From NCBI GenBank assembly GCA_021773815.1, contig JAJFJS010000147.1:1-33637 (forward strand): DNA of 33,637 nt. The letters run 5' to 3'. Below the pieces are notes generated by a model. The model worked only from the letters and a program-made list of their open reading frames with translations, did no database searches and had not been told where the DNA came from. This stretch comes from Gammaproteobacteria bacterium (GTDB lineage: Bacteria > Pseudomonadota > Gammaproteobacteria > Steroidobacterales > GCA-2729495). Below, piece by piece: positions 7,385 to 15,020 of the stretch; positions within the stretch are counted from its first letter, which is position 1, and every line of letters begins with the position of its first letter. The position numbers and the translations under genes are program-made.

Positions 7385-7852
7385 ATGGGGTCGATGCGTG
7401 CTTCGATTCGTCAAGCGATCGGTGGCGTCCTGCGAATGACGGGCGTCGTCGTGCTATGCGGCTCGTATGCCGGTTGCGCAAATGACCGCCTCGGCCAGCG
7501 CCTCGCGTCCTGGCAGGGCAGTTCGTACGACGCGGTCGTGATCGCATGGGGGCAGCCGGATCGGTGTGAACCGGGCGCGGCGACGCGTATTTGCCTTTGG
7601 CAGATGCGCCCGACGGCCGCCGACGTCGGGGCAACGCCCGGGATCGGTGTCACCTGCCGCACGCTGTTCGAATTCGATGCTGATGGACGCGTCATCGGCT
7701 GGCGCTGGCGTGGCGATCGCTGTCAGCGGATCGCGCCGATGCTGGCGGCGGCGAACGCATCCGGCTCGCGGCCCGATGCGCTCGCGCACGCCCGTTGGCG
7801 TGAGCCCGAGCCGGGTGTCGTGACGGCGGGCAGGTCAGCGGAGCAATACTGA
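7385..7852 (+). CDS. Small predicted lipoprotein of unknown function
   Basis: A 155-residue protein with a basic N-terminus (MGSMRASIRQ), a hydrophobic stretch and a lipobox-like ending SYAGC with Cys31. The Tyr at -3 is atypical for a lipobox but Ala-Gly-Cys is right, so export and lipidation are likely but not certain. The mature part has a SWQGSSYDAVVIAWGQP segment (about 42-58), the W-G-x-P pattern common in small SmpA-like outer-membrane or periplasmic lipoproteins, followed by Cys-containing beta-strand-like sequence. A second in-frame ATG (residue 4) could also be the start. It stands alone, divergent from the CoA-transferase gene and convergent with the dehalogenase gene. Function is unknown. 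Confidence 0.65.
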   Translation: MGSMRASIRQAIGGVLRMTGVVVLCGSYAGCANDRLGQRLASWQGSSYDAVVIAWGQPDRCEPGAATRICLWQMRPTAADVGATPGIGVTCRTLFEFDADGRVIGWRWRGDRCQRIAPMLAAANASGSRPDALAHARWREPEPGVVTAGRSAEQY

Positions 7853-8009
7853 CGTCCGGGCGGGGGCGCCGACCGACGTCGGCATGCGAACCGAACATCG
7901 GTCCTGCGAGTTCATTTTTCTGCATCCGCGCCGCCGAAAACCGGCCACCTCAATCGGCGGGGCCAACTGCTGTTCAGATGGCAGTCCGCCGGTCGAATTC
8001 AGCTTCGGT

Positions 8010-8876
8010 TCATGGTCCCGCGGCGTACCAGGCGGCCAGCGCAGCGCCGATCTCGTGTGCCGAATCTTCCTGGATGAAATGTATGCCCGGCACCGTGACT
8101 TCCTGCTGATTCGGCCATTGCCGGCAGGTTTCGCGCAGCGCACCGACGAGGATCGCGCCGGGCTCGGCGTTGATGAACAGCTTGCGGACGGGTGACGTGG
8201 CGAGCCAGTCGGCGTAGCGGCCGACGATCTCGACGACATCAGCGGGCTGGCCGTCGATCGGCAGTTCGCGAGGCCAGGTCAGCGTCGGCAGACGATCGTC
8301 GCCCGGCGTCAGGAATGGCGCCCGGTAGGCGTCCATCTCCGCGTCGGTCAGTGTCCGGATGGTCGATCCGGGCAGGATGCGTTCGATAAATACATTCTTG
8401 TCGAGGATTAGCGCCTCGCCGGCATCGGAGCGCAAAGCCTCGAACAGCGGCCGACTCGGTTCCGGCCATTCGTCCCAGCGAATCGGCCGCACGATGGCCT
8501 CCATATACGCAATCCCGGCCACGCGGTCCGGGTGGCGGCACGCCCAGTCGAAGCCGAGCGCCGAACCCCAGTCATGCAGTACGAGCGTTACACGGTCGCC
8601 GATGTCGAGAGCCTCGAGCGCGGCGTCGAGATAGCGCCGGTGGCACGTGAAGCGGTAGCGGTCCGGCTCGTCGGCGTCGAGCTTGTCCGAACCGCCCATG
8701 CCGATCAGATCCGGAGCGATACAGCGGCCATGGTCGGCCAGCTGCGGTAATACATCGCGCCACAGGAACGAAGACGTCGGATTGCCGTGCAGGAACACGA
8801 TGGGGTCGCCACTGCCGGCTTCGCGGTACGCGATGCGCTTGCCGAGCACCGTGACATGCTTGAGTTCGGCAGTCAT
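8010..8876 (-). CDS. Haloalkane dehalogenase, alpha/beta-hydrolase fold
   Basis: A 288-residue cytoplasmic alpha/beta hydrolase that would hydrolyse carbon-halogen bonds of haloalkanes to alcohol and halide. The family signature is complete: HGNPTSS (30-36) with halide-binding Asn32; nucleophile Asp102 in LHDWGS followed by halide-binding Trp103; acid Glu126 in YMEAIVRP; and base His266 in GIHFIQEDS. Asn32/Trp103 with the Glu after strand 6 places it in subfamily II, like DhaA and LinB. Plain esterases and epoxide hydrolases lack this full set. Its ATG overlaps the stop of the upstream P-loop gene by four bases (ATGA at 8873-8876), implying translational coupling. The natural substrate is unknown; many marine and soil bacteria carry such enzymes without known halogenated growth substrates. 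Confidence 0.92.
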   Translation of the reverse strand: MTAELKHVTVLGKRIAYREAGSGDPIVFLHGNPTSSFLWRDVLPQLADHGRCIAPDLIGMGGSDKLDADEPDRYRFTCHRRYLDAALEALDIGDRVTLVLHDWGSALGFDWACRHPDRVAGIAYMEAIVRPIRWDEWPEPSRPLFEALRSDAGEALILDKNVFIERILPGSTIRTLTDAEMDAYRAPFLTPGDDRLPTLTWPRELPIDGQPADVVEIVGRYADWLATSPVRKLFINAEPGAILVGALRETCRQWPNQQEVTVPGIHFIQEDSAHEIGAALAAWYAAGP

Positions 8877-9727
8877 GCGGCGTGCTCGGCCTGGCCGACG
8901 GCGTCGGCGATCATGTTGATGAAATCGGCCTCGCTGTGCACGTCACCGACCAGGCGGGCGTCGATCGTATAGCCGTGTTCGCGCGCCAGCGCCTCATACA
9001 GCGGACGGCGATACTCGAGCAGTTCGGGGAAGATCCATTGGACGAACCGATCCGGTTCGATCTCGTCGGCCGACGTGAGTTGCTCGTTGGCAAGGTATTC
9101 GGCGAGTTTCCGATCGAGGAAGGCCTCATTAAAATACAGCGGCTTGGGGTTACTGACGGCGCGGCGGATCAGTTCGAGTTCCATGTCCGGATCCGCCTTG
9201 AGATATAGGATCAGGGTGTGTCGGCGCAGCGCATCAATCGCCGGTCCCGGCGGCAATTCGCAGATACTCCCGCCGGCATCATTCAGAAAATGATCGTAGC
9301 CGTAGATTTCGTGCGCCTTGTCGATAAACCCGGCGACATCACACATCGCGGCCGATTCGGCCTCCAGGTGCAGCGCCTGGCGCCGCTTGAATTCATTCGT
9401 CGGTAACCCGCCGAGATCGGCGCGGCCGATCTTGCCGAGAAACGTCGACACCGGTTCCAGGTTATGGACGCTGATGTTGTTGGCGATATAAATCGAGTCG
9501 CTGCGCAGCAGGTCCCGCAGGAAATCGACCTGCATGGCCTGACGCTTGACGTTGTCGAGAATCGGCTCGGCCAGGTATTTGGTGCCGATCCGGTAGTCGC
9601 CACTGTAGTGAAACCAGTTGTTCTTCGGCAGCCGGTTGGCCAGGTGCGTCTTGCCGACCCCCGACATGCCCAGCAGCGTGACCGCCTTCTGCGGCCAGGC
9701 GACAAATTCATCGCGCGTCATATGCAT
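8873..9727 (-). CDS. P-loop NTPase of unknown function
   Basis: A 284-residue protein with a clear Walker A motif, GMSGVGKT at residues 20-27, directly after a hydrophobic strand, as in small-molecule kinases and related P-loop proteins. The spacing to HYSGDYRIGTKYL (about 40-52) and the late stretch ILYLKADPDMELELIRR, followed by a charged NPKPLYF segment, resemble the substrate and lid parts of shikimate/gluconate-kinase-like folds, but no known kinase signature is recognised. ATG 9727 and ATG 9721 are both possible starts; neither has a strong ribosome site. It is leftward, directly upstream of and overlapping the haloalkane dehalogenase gene, and preceded by an AT-rich region with two inverted repeats. 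A functional link to the dehalogenase is suggested by coupling only. Confidence 0.75.
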   Translation of the reverse strand: MHMTRDEFVAWPQKAVTLLGMSGVGKTHLANRLPKNNWFHYSGDYRIGTKYLAEPILDNVKRQAMQVDFLRDLLRSDSIYIANNISVHNLEPVSTFLGKIGRADLGGLPTNEFKRRQALHLEAESAAMCDVAGFIDKAHEIYGYDHFLNDAGGSICELPPGPAIDALRRHTLILYLKADPDMELELIRRAVSNPKPLYFNEAFLDRKLAEYLANEQLTSADEIEPDRFVQWIFPELLEYRRPLYEALAREHGYTIDARLVGDVHSEADFINMIADAVGQAEHAA

Positions 9728-9770
9728 GGATTATCGCCAGCCTTTGCGTAGATTTATGATGATAGAGATT

Positions 9771-9794
9771 CTGGAAAAGTCCAGTAATATACTG
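9771..9794. repeat. Two overlapping inverted repeats upstream of the P-loop/dehalogenase pair
   Basis: CTGGA-AAAG-TCCAG (9771-9784) and CAGTA-ATA-TACTG (9782-9794) share CAG and lie in an AT-rich stretch (about 9747-9815) between the HNH gene stop and the P-loop gene start. They are 44-67 bases upstream of ATG 9727, a position suited to an operator. A candidate -10 TATCAT is the complement of 9759-9764. A weak terminator for the HNH gene is an alternative reading. Confidence 0.4.
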
Positions 9795-9815
9795 AAAATT
9801 ATTTAAAAAAACGAT

Positions 9816-10823
9816 TTATAACCCGACCAGCCGGCGGTGCAGATCCAGGGCCTCGGTGCTCGGGCGCTGGCTGTCCTCCTTGGGATAGCGCAGCGGCCGG
9901 TTGGCAAGAATCCGATAACTGGTCTCGAGCAATTCGTCGGCAATGACCAGCGTCATCATCCGGGTGTCCACGGCGATCTTGCCGAGATCGAACAGCGTGT
10001 GGATGTCGGCGCGCAACAGCAGGCCATTCGATGAATGGTGGGTGTATTTGCCCCGGTACGGGATGATATACGCCGCCTCCAGGGCATCCGGCGCATTGCA
10101 GCCCGTCACGGCGCAGGTGTAGTCGTAGGCGGCCAGCAGGCTCTGGCGCATTTGCGGATGGCCGCGGCGCTTGGTAATCGTCTCGACGATGCGTTCGCGG
10201 CCGTCCTTGGTACTTTTCGGATCGAAGGCCTGCATTTTGGCCTGTTCGCGCTCGGACAGGCGGATGATGCCGCTCATGTCGAGTACGGGGCCGCCGACAT
10301 TGGTATTGAGCAGGCGGTGCCGGAAGAATCGCTCGACCGTCCCAAAATCGCCCTCGATCCGTTCCATGACCTCATCGGACAACTGGACGAACCGGTCGGC
10401 GGCCGGCGGCAGATAATCGCGGAGTTCGGCAAGCGGCAGCGACAGGGAAATCGGTTCGGACAGGAAGAACAACAGTTCGCGGGCGCTCGAGTCCGCGTCG
10501 GATCCGCCCCAGATTGCCGCCGCGGCGCGCTGGTTTTCGTAGCGTCCGAGCACCTTGCCGTAGTATCGGTACGCACCGTCGAACGTCACGAGGACGAAGT
10601 CGCCGATGCCCATGTGAAACCAATTTTCGACGAAGGCCGGTTCGGTCGGGTAGCCCCAGGCGAAGAAGCCCCGCCCGCGACGCTCGATGTCGATCAGTTC
10701 CGGGTAGGTCGCATCGCTGAACGACTTGATGACGGCCTGGCGCTCGACCGGATTGATGATCGATCGCTCCAGACACGCTTTATCGGTCGCGGTATTGGCG
10801 GCGGCGATGAAGATTTTCGGCAT
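9816..10823 (-). CDS. PUA-like/HNH endonuclease-family protein with first catalytic His replaced by Tyr
   Basis: A 335-residue protein. Residues about 55-135 (GIGDFVLVTFDGAYRYYGKV, then NQRAAAAIWG) look like a PUA/EVE-like base-reading domain as found in modification-dependent restriction enzymes. Residues about 225-285 form an HNH_2-type domain: YDYTCAVTGC, then ALEAAYIIPY, SNGLLLRADIHTLFD. In this family the middle motif is normally AAHIIPY; here the codon at 10068-10070 is TAT, giving Tyr252, while Asn266 and His275 of the H-N-H triad remain. The start is set at ATG 10823, with GGGAG ten bases upstream and a promoter behind it; the longer frame to 10964 has no such support. It is divergent from thrA. 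Likely a type IV-like defence nuclease or an inactive derivative. Confidence 0.75.
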   Translation of the reverse strand: MPKIFIAAANTATDKACLERSIINPVERQAVIKSFSDATYPELIDIERRGRGFFAWGYPTEPAFVENWFHMGIGDFVLVTFDGAYRYYGKVLGRYENQRAAAAIWGGSDADSSARELLFFLSEPISLSLPLAELRDYLPPAADRFVQLSDEVMERIEGDFGTVERFFRHRLLNTNVGGPVLDMSGIIRLSEREQAKMQAFDPKSTKDGRERIVETITKRRGHPQMRQSLLAAYDYTCAVTGCNAPDALEAAYIIPYRGKYTHHSSNGLLLRADIHTLFDLGKIAVDTRMMTLVIADELLETSYRILANRPLRYPKEDSQRPSTEALDLHRRLVGL

Positions 10824-10851
10824 GCGTCTGGGTCTCCCGAAGCGCACGGGG

Positions 10852-10880
10852 ATTATTGATAGTCGTCCGGACTTTTGCAA
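10852..10880 (-). promoter_or_regulatory. Candidate promoter of the HNH gene
   Basis: On the minus strand TTGCAA (10875-10880) and AATAAT (complement of 10852-10857) are spaced by 17 bases. The start of transcription would fall about 20 bases before ATG 10823, leaving room for the GGGAG ribosome site. Confidence 0.5.
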
Positions 10881-10889
10881 CGCCGGCAC

Positions 10890-10918
10890 CTGTCCGGGCG
10901 CGTCAGAACGGGTATGAT
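10890..10918 (+). promoter_or_regulatory. Candidate thrA promoter
   Basis: TATGAT at 10913-10918 is a good -10 element; a weak -35 (CTGTCC, 10890-10895) lies 17 bases upstream. Transcription would start near 10925, before both candidate thrA start codons. I see no leader peptide rich in Thr or Ile codons, so thrL-type attenuation is not apparent. Confidence 0.4.
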
Positions 10919-10980
10919 AAGCGGCTTTGCCGGGCAGCGACATGGTGTTGTGGCTCGCTCTCAAACGGTTGGCGTTGCAG

Positions 10981-13464
10981 ATGGCTCAGAACGGCTGGCA
11001 GGTTCACAAATTCGGCGGCAGCAGCCTTGCCGACGCGGGTTGTTTCCGGCGTGTGGCATCGATATTGACGGCTGCTTCCGCAAATCGGCAGGCCGTCGTC
11101 GTATCGGCGATGGGCGGTATGACGGATGCCCTGCTGCGGCTCGTTGCCGCGGCCGAAGTGTCGGCCGAGCCGATCGCGGCGGGCCTGCGCGCCATCGACG
11201 ACCGCTACACAGCCGCGGTTCGTGAACTCGTCGGCGATGCACCGGCGGCCGACGACCTGCTGGACCGATTTCGTGCCGATCTCGGCGATGCGGCCGATGT
11301 GCTGCAGGCGATCTCGCTGGTCCGGTCTGCGGCCGATCGCAGCCGCGACCTGATTGCCGGCTTCGGTGAATTGTGGTCCGCACGACTGCTCGGTGCCTGG
11401 CTCGGACAGAACGCCGACGCCGACCGGCCCGTCAAGTGGGTCGATGCACGCGAACTGATCGTCGTCGAGCATGGCGAGATGGGGCCGGGTGTCTGCTGGC
11501 CGGAATCACGGGCGAACGCCGCTCGATTGTTTGCCGCTGATACGCACGGCATCGTCGTCGTGACCGGCTTTATTGCCTCGGATCCCCAGGGGTTGCAGAC
11601 CACACTCGGCCGCAACGGCAGCGATTTTTCGGCGTCGATCCTGGCCGCGCTGCTCGAAGCAGAAACGATCACGATATGGACCGATGTTGACGGCGTCATG
11701 AGCGCGGATCCGAATCGCGTGCCGGAAGCCACGATTATCCCGGACCTGTCGTACAGCGAGGCGATGGAACTGGCCTATTTTGGCGCCAAGGTGATTCATC
11801 CGCAGACCATGTCGCCGGCGGTCGAACGCGCGATTCCGATCCGGATTCGCAATACGTTCAATCCGGACGCGCGTGGCTCGCGGATCAGTATCGCCGCGGA
11901 TGCGAGCGACGGCATCAAGGGCGTCACGTCCGTCGATGACGTGGCGCTGGTCAATCTCGAGGGCGCCGGCATGATCGGCGTGCCGGGCACGGCCGATCGG
12001 CTGTTCGGCGCATTGCGCGATGCGGGTATTTCCGTGACGCTGATCTCGCAGGCCAGTTCCGAACACTCCATCTGTTTCGCCGTTCCGGGGCCGTCCGCGG
12101 GCAAGGTGGAGCAGGTCGTTCGGCGGGCCTTCCGCGCGGAGCTCGAGCAAAACCTGATCCAGAGCGTAGACGTGCAGAAGGACTGCAGCATTATTGCGGT
12201 CGTCGGCGACGGCATGGCCGGAATGCCGGGCATTGCCGGGAAGTTTTTCGGCACGCTGGGCGGCGCCGGTATCAATGTCCGCGCGATCGCGCAGGGTTCT
12301 TCCGAACGCAATATCTCGGCGGTCATCGACAAAGAAGACGAGACGCGCGCATTGCGCGCCGCGCACGCAGGTTTCTACCTGTCCGCGAACACGATTTCGG
12401 TCGGCCTGATTGGCCCCGGCAACGTCGGCGCGATGTTGCTGGACCAGATTGCCGCGCAAGCGGAACGGTTGCGAGCCGAGTTCAGCCTGGATTTTCGCGT
12501 GCGCGCGATTGCGACGTCTGCCCGCATGCACCTGGCCGAACGCGCCGTCGACCTGGCGGATTGGCGCAGTGTGCTCGCGACCGACAGCGAGCCGCTGGAC
12601 TGGAGCAGGTTCGCAGCGCACATCAACGCCGAACACTTGCCGCATGCGGCCATCGTGGATTGCAGCGCCAGCGGTGATGTCGCGAATCGGTACCTGGACT
12701 GGTTCGATGCGGGCATCCACGTCGTGACGCCGAACAAGAAGGCGCACAGCGGGTCGCTGGAGCGCTATGACGAAATGCACCGGCGACGGCGTCAGCACGG
12801 GGCGCACTTTCTTTACGAAACGACCGTCGGCGCGGCGTTGCCCGTCATCGAAACGCTGCGCGATCTGCGCCAGACCGGTGATGAGATCTACAGCATCGAG
12901 GGTATCTTCTCCGGCACGCTGGCTTACCTGTTTAATGTCTTCGACGGCAGCGTGCCATTTTCGACGATCGTCCGCGAAGCACGGGACAGTGGCTACACCG
13001 AGCCGGATCCGCGCGACGACCTGTCCGGCATGGACGTTGCGCGCAAGGTGATTATCCTGGCGCGCGAAATCGGCATGCGACTCGAACTGGGTGATCTCGA
13101 TGTGGAGAGCCTGGTGCCTCAGGGGCTCGGCGACGGCAGCGCCGACGACTTCCTCGACGCGTTGCCCGCGTACGACGAGATTATGAAACAGCGCTGGAAT
13201 GAGGCGCAGGCCAAAGGCGAGATCCTGCGGTACGTCGGGCGACTTAGTCAGAGCGACGGTGCCACGGTAAGACTCGAATCCCTGCCGGCCGACCACGCGT
13301 TCGGCAACATGAACCTGACCGACAACGTCGTGCGTTACGTATCGCGACGGTACCACGACAATCCGCTCGTCGTTCAGGGGCCGGGCGCCGGGCCGGCTGT
13401 GACGGCGGCCGGCGTTTTTGCCGATATGTTGCGTCTCGCCTCATATCTGGGCACCTCGCGCTGA
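10981..13464 (+). CDS. thrA: Bifunctional aspartate kinase / homoserine dehydrogenase
   Basis: An 827-residue cytoplasmic enzyme catalysing the first and third steps of the threonine/methionine branch: phosphorylation of aspartate and NAD(P)H reduction of aspartate semialdehyde to homoserine. The N-terminal kinase opens with VHKFGGSSLADAG (Lys10). Two ACT-type regulatory segments follow at about 330-470, with the hallmark sequences VTLISQASSEHSI and VRAIAQGSSERNIS. The dehydrogenase begins near 470 with the nucleotide loop IGPGNVGAM, continues with VVTPNKKAHSG (about 580) and ends with the signature EPDPRDDLSGMDVARKV. ATG 10981 is chosen because family proteins start close to KFGG; ATG 10942 would add 13 residues. 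It could equally be called metL. thrC follows after 11 bases. Feedback inhibition by threonine is typical for the family but not readable here. Confidence 0.93.
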   Translation: MAQNGWQVHKFGGSSLADAGCFRRVASILTAASANRQAVVVSAMGGMTDALLRLVAAAEVSAEPIAAGLRAIDDRYTAAVRELVGDAPAADDLLDRFRADLGDAADVLQAISLVRSAADRSRDLIAGFGELWSARLLGAWLGQNADADRPVKWVDARELIVVEHGEMGPGVCWPESRANAARLFAADTHGIVVVTGFIASDPQGLQTTLGRNGSDFSASILAALLEAETITIWTDVDGVMSADPNRVPEATIIPDLSYSEAMELAYFGAKVIHPQTMSPAVERAIPIRIRNTFNPDARGSRISIAADASDGIKGVTSVDDVALVNLEGAGMIGVPGTADRLFGALRDAGISVTLISQASSEHSICFAVPGPSAGKVEQVVRRAFRAELEQNLIQSVDVQKDCSIIAVVGDGMAGMPGIAGKFFGTLGGAGINVRAIAQGSSERNISAVIDKEDETRALRAAHAGFYLSANTISVGLIGPGNVGAMLLDQIAAQAERLRAEFSLDFRVRAIATSARMHLAERAVDLADWRSVLATDSEPLDWSRFAAHINAEHLPHAAIVDCSASGDVANRYLDWFDAGIHVVTPNKKAHSGSLERYDEMHRRRRQHGAHFLYETTVGAALPVIETLRDLRQTGDEIYSIEGIFSGTLAYLFNVFDGSVPFSTIVREARDSGYTEPDPRDDLSGMDVARKVIILAREIGMRLELGDLDVESLVPQGLGDGSADDFLDALPAYDEIMKQRWNEAQAKGEILRYVGRLSQSDGATVRLESLPADHAFGNMNLTDNVVRYVSRRYHDNPLVVQGPGAGPAVTAAGVFADMLRLASYLGTSR

Positions 13465-13475
13465 GGGATGATGCC

Positions 13476-14777
13476 GTGAAATTCGTCAGCACCCGGTCAG
13501 CGGACCCCGTCGGCATCGAGCGGGCCATCATGAGCGGCACGGCGCCCGATGGCGGTTTGTACGTGCCGGAATCGCTGCCGCATTTTTCTGTCACTGATTT
13601 CGACGGCAGCGAGGGTTTCGCGCCGATTGCCGCGCGTTTCCTCGCGCCTTTTTTCGCCGGTTCCAGTCTTGCGGACGGACTGGCGGGAATCTGCACCAGG
13701 GCGCTGAATTTTCCGATTCCGCTGCGCCGGCTGCCCGACGAACCGGCCGAGGTTTCCGTGCTCGAGTTGTTTCATGGTCCGACCGCCGCATTCAAGGATG
13801 TCGGTGCGCGGTTTTTGGCCGCGACGATGGTCGATATCATCGCCGGCGGCATCTATGCGCAGCCGCCGGTTACAGTGATCGTGGCAACCTCGGGCGATAC
13901 CGGCGGCGCCGTCGCGGCAGCCTTTCACCGTCAGCCCGGTACGCGCGTCATCGTGCTGTTCCCGGATGGTCGCGTCTCGCCCCGTCAACAGCATCAACTG
14001 ACGTGCTGGGGCGACAACGTTATCTCACTCGCGGTGCGCGGTGAATTCGACGACTGCCAGCGACTGGCCAAGGCGGCATTCGCCAGTGATACGTTGAACG
14101 CCGCGCATAACCTCGTATCGGCGAACAGCATCAACGTCGGACGTTTGTTGCCGCAGGCCGCGTACTATGCCGCGTCGAGCCTCGAGCATTATCGCGCCAC
14201 CGGCACGGCGAGCAGTTACATCGTGCCGACCGGGAACCTGGGTAACGGTTTCGCCTGCGTCTGGGCGAAACGCATGGGCATGCCGATCGATAGGATCCGG
14301 TTTGCAACGAACGACAATACGACGATTCCCGATTTTCTGCGGTCCGGCAAGTACCAGCCGCGCGCGAGTCGCGCGACACTGGCGTCGGCAATGGATGTCG
14401 GTGATCCGAGCAATATGGAGCGCCTGCGCGCGCTGTGCGGCGATGTCGACGGCATTCGTGACCTGGTCAGTGCGCAGTCGGTCGATGACGACACGATCCG
14501 CGCCACGATTCAGGATGAATACCAGCGGCACGGAATTGCATGGTGTCCGCACACCGCAACGGGGCTGCACATTTACCGGCAGTTGTCCGACGCGGACAGG
14601 GCGAGCGGTCACTGGATCGTCGTCGCGACGGCACATGCGGCGAAATTCGATACGATCGTGGAACCGTTGCTGGGCATCCGCATCGAGCCGCCGCCGGAGC
14701 TTGCGGCGCTGCTCGACTGGCCGGCGGATTTTGCGACTATCGATGCGGACCTGGCGCAGGTTGAACGGTTGATCTAG
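13476..14777 (+). CDS. thrC: Threonine synthase
   Basis: A 433-residue PLP enzyme converting O-phosphohomoserine to threonine. Lys107 in HGPTAAFKDVGARF is the PLP-binding lysine, at the same position as in the E. coli enzyme. ATSGDTGGAV (about 144-153) is the phosphate-binding region, and PTGNLGNGFA binds the cofactor phosphate. The N-terminus MKFVSTRS...APDGGLYVPE is typical. Translation starts at GTG 13476, nine bases after GAGGG, just downstream of the thrA stop, so the two form an operon. The homoserine kinase gene thrB, usually between them, is missing here. The TAG stop codon (14775-14777) lies in a CTAG that borders an inverted-repeat element; protein length is normal, so the element has not truncated the gene noticeably. 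Confidence 0.95.
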   Translation: MKFVSTRSADPVGIERAIMSGTAPDGGLYVPESLPHFSVTDFDGSEGFAPIAARFLAPFFAGSSLADGLAGICTRALNFPIPLRRLPDEPAEVSVLELFHGPTAAFKDVGARFLAATMVDIIAGGIYAQPPVTVIVATSGDTGGAVAAAFHRQPGTRVIVLFPDGRVSPRQQHQLTCWGDNVISLAVRGEFDDCQRLAKAAFASDTLNAAHNLVSANSINVGRLLPQAAYYAASSLEHYRATGTASSYIVPTGNLGNGFACVWAKRMGMPIDRIRFATNDNTTIPDFLRSGKYQPRASRATLASAMDVGDPSNMERLRALCGDVDGIRDLVSAQSVDDDTIRATIQDEYQRHGIAWCPHTATGLHIYRQLSDADRASGHWIVVATAHAAKFDTIVEPLLGIRIEPPPELAALLDWPADFATIDADLAQVERLI

Positions 14778-14963
14778 CAGCTTGTTGATAAAACCTCGGG
14801 TGGCACAATCTGGCGTTAAAACCGGCTCGCCCTGGCCGATTCGACGAGGACTCATGGTCTGGGGTGTACACTGCGCTTGTCTCCCCGTTGTTGCCTTGGT
14901 CTTGCGCCGGAAAAAAGTGCCCTTGGGGGCTCTCAGCCGAGACATTTTCAGCAAGCCTGCCAG
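14774..14963. mobile_element. MITE-like or decayed IS element with imperfect terminal inverted repeats
   Basis: The left end (14778 onward) reads CAGCTTGTTGATAAAA and the complement of the right end (14959 leftward) reads CAGGCTTGCTGAAAAT. With two single-base gaps the ends match at most positions, and similarity continues inward (CTCGGGTG against CTCGGCTG). The 182-bp element is flanked by CTAG (14774-14777) and CCAG (14960-14963), a possible 4-bp target duplication with one change. There is no transposase gene inside. The ends resemble the GCNTGTTGAAAAA-type termini of several IS families, but the family cannot be named by eye. Confidence 0.5.
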
Positions 14964-15020
14964 GCGAAGCGGACGGGCCGCGGCAGACAAGACGAAATCG
15001 ATGCACAATGGCCTCGCAAC

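Noticed and set aside
7868-7883. GCCGAC-CGAC-GTCGGC hairpin after the lipoprotein gene
   Set aside because: The stem is good and it follows the stop codon closely, but no T-tract follows; too weak to call a terminator.
11506-13356. 616-residue minus-strand open frame opposite thrA
   Set aside because: It is antisense to a clear aspartokinase-homoserine dehydrogenase and lacks recognisable domains.
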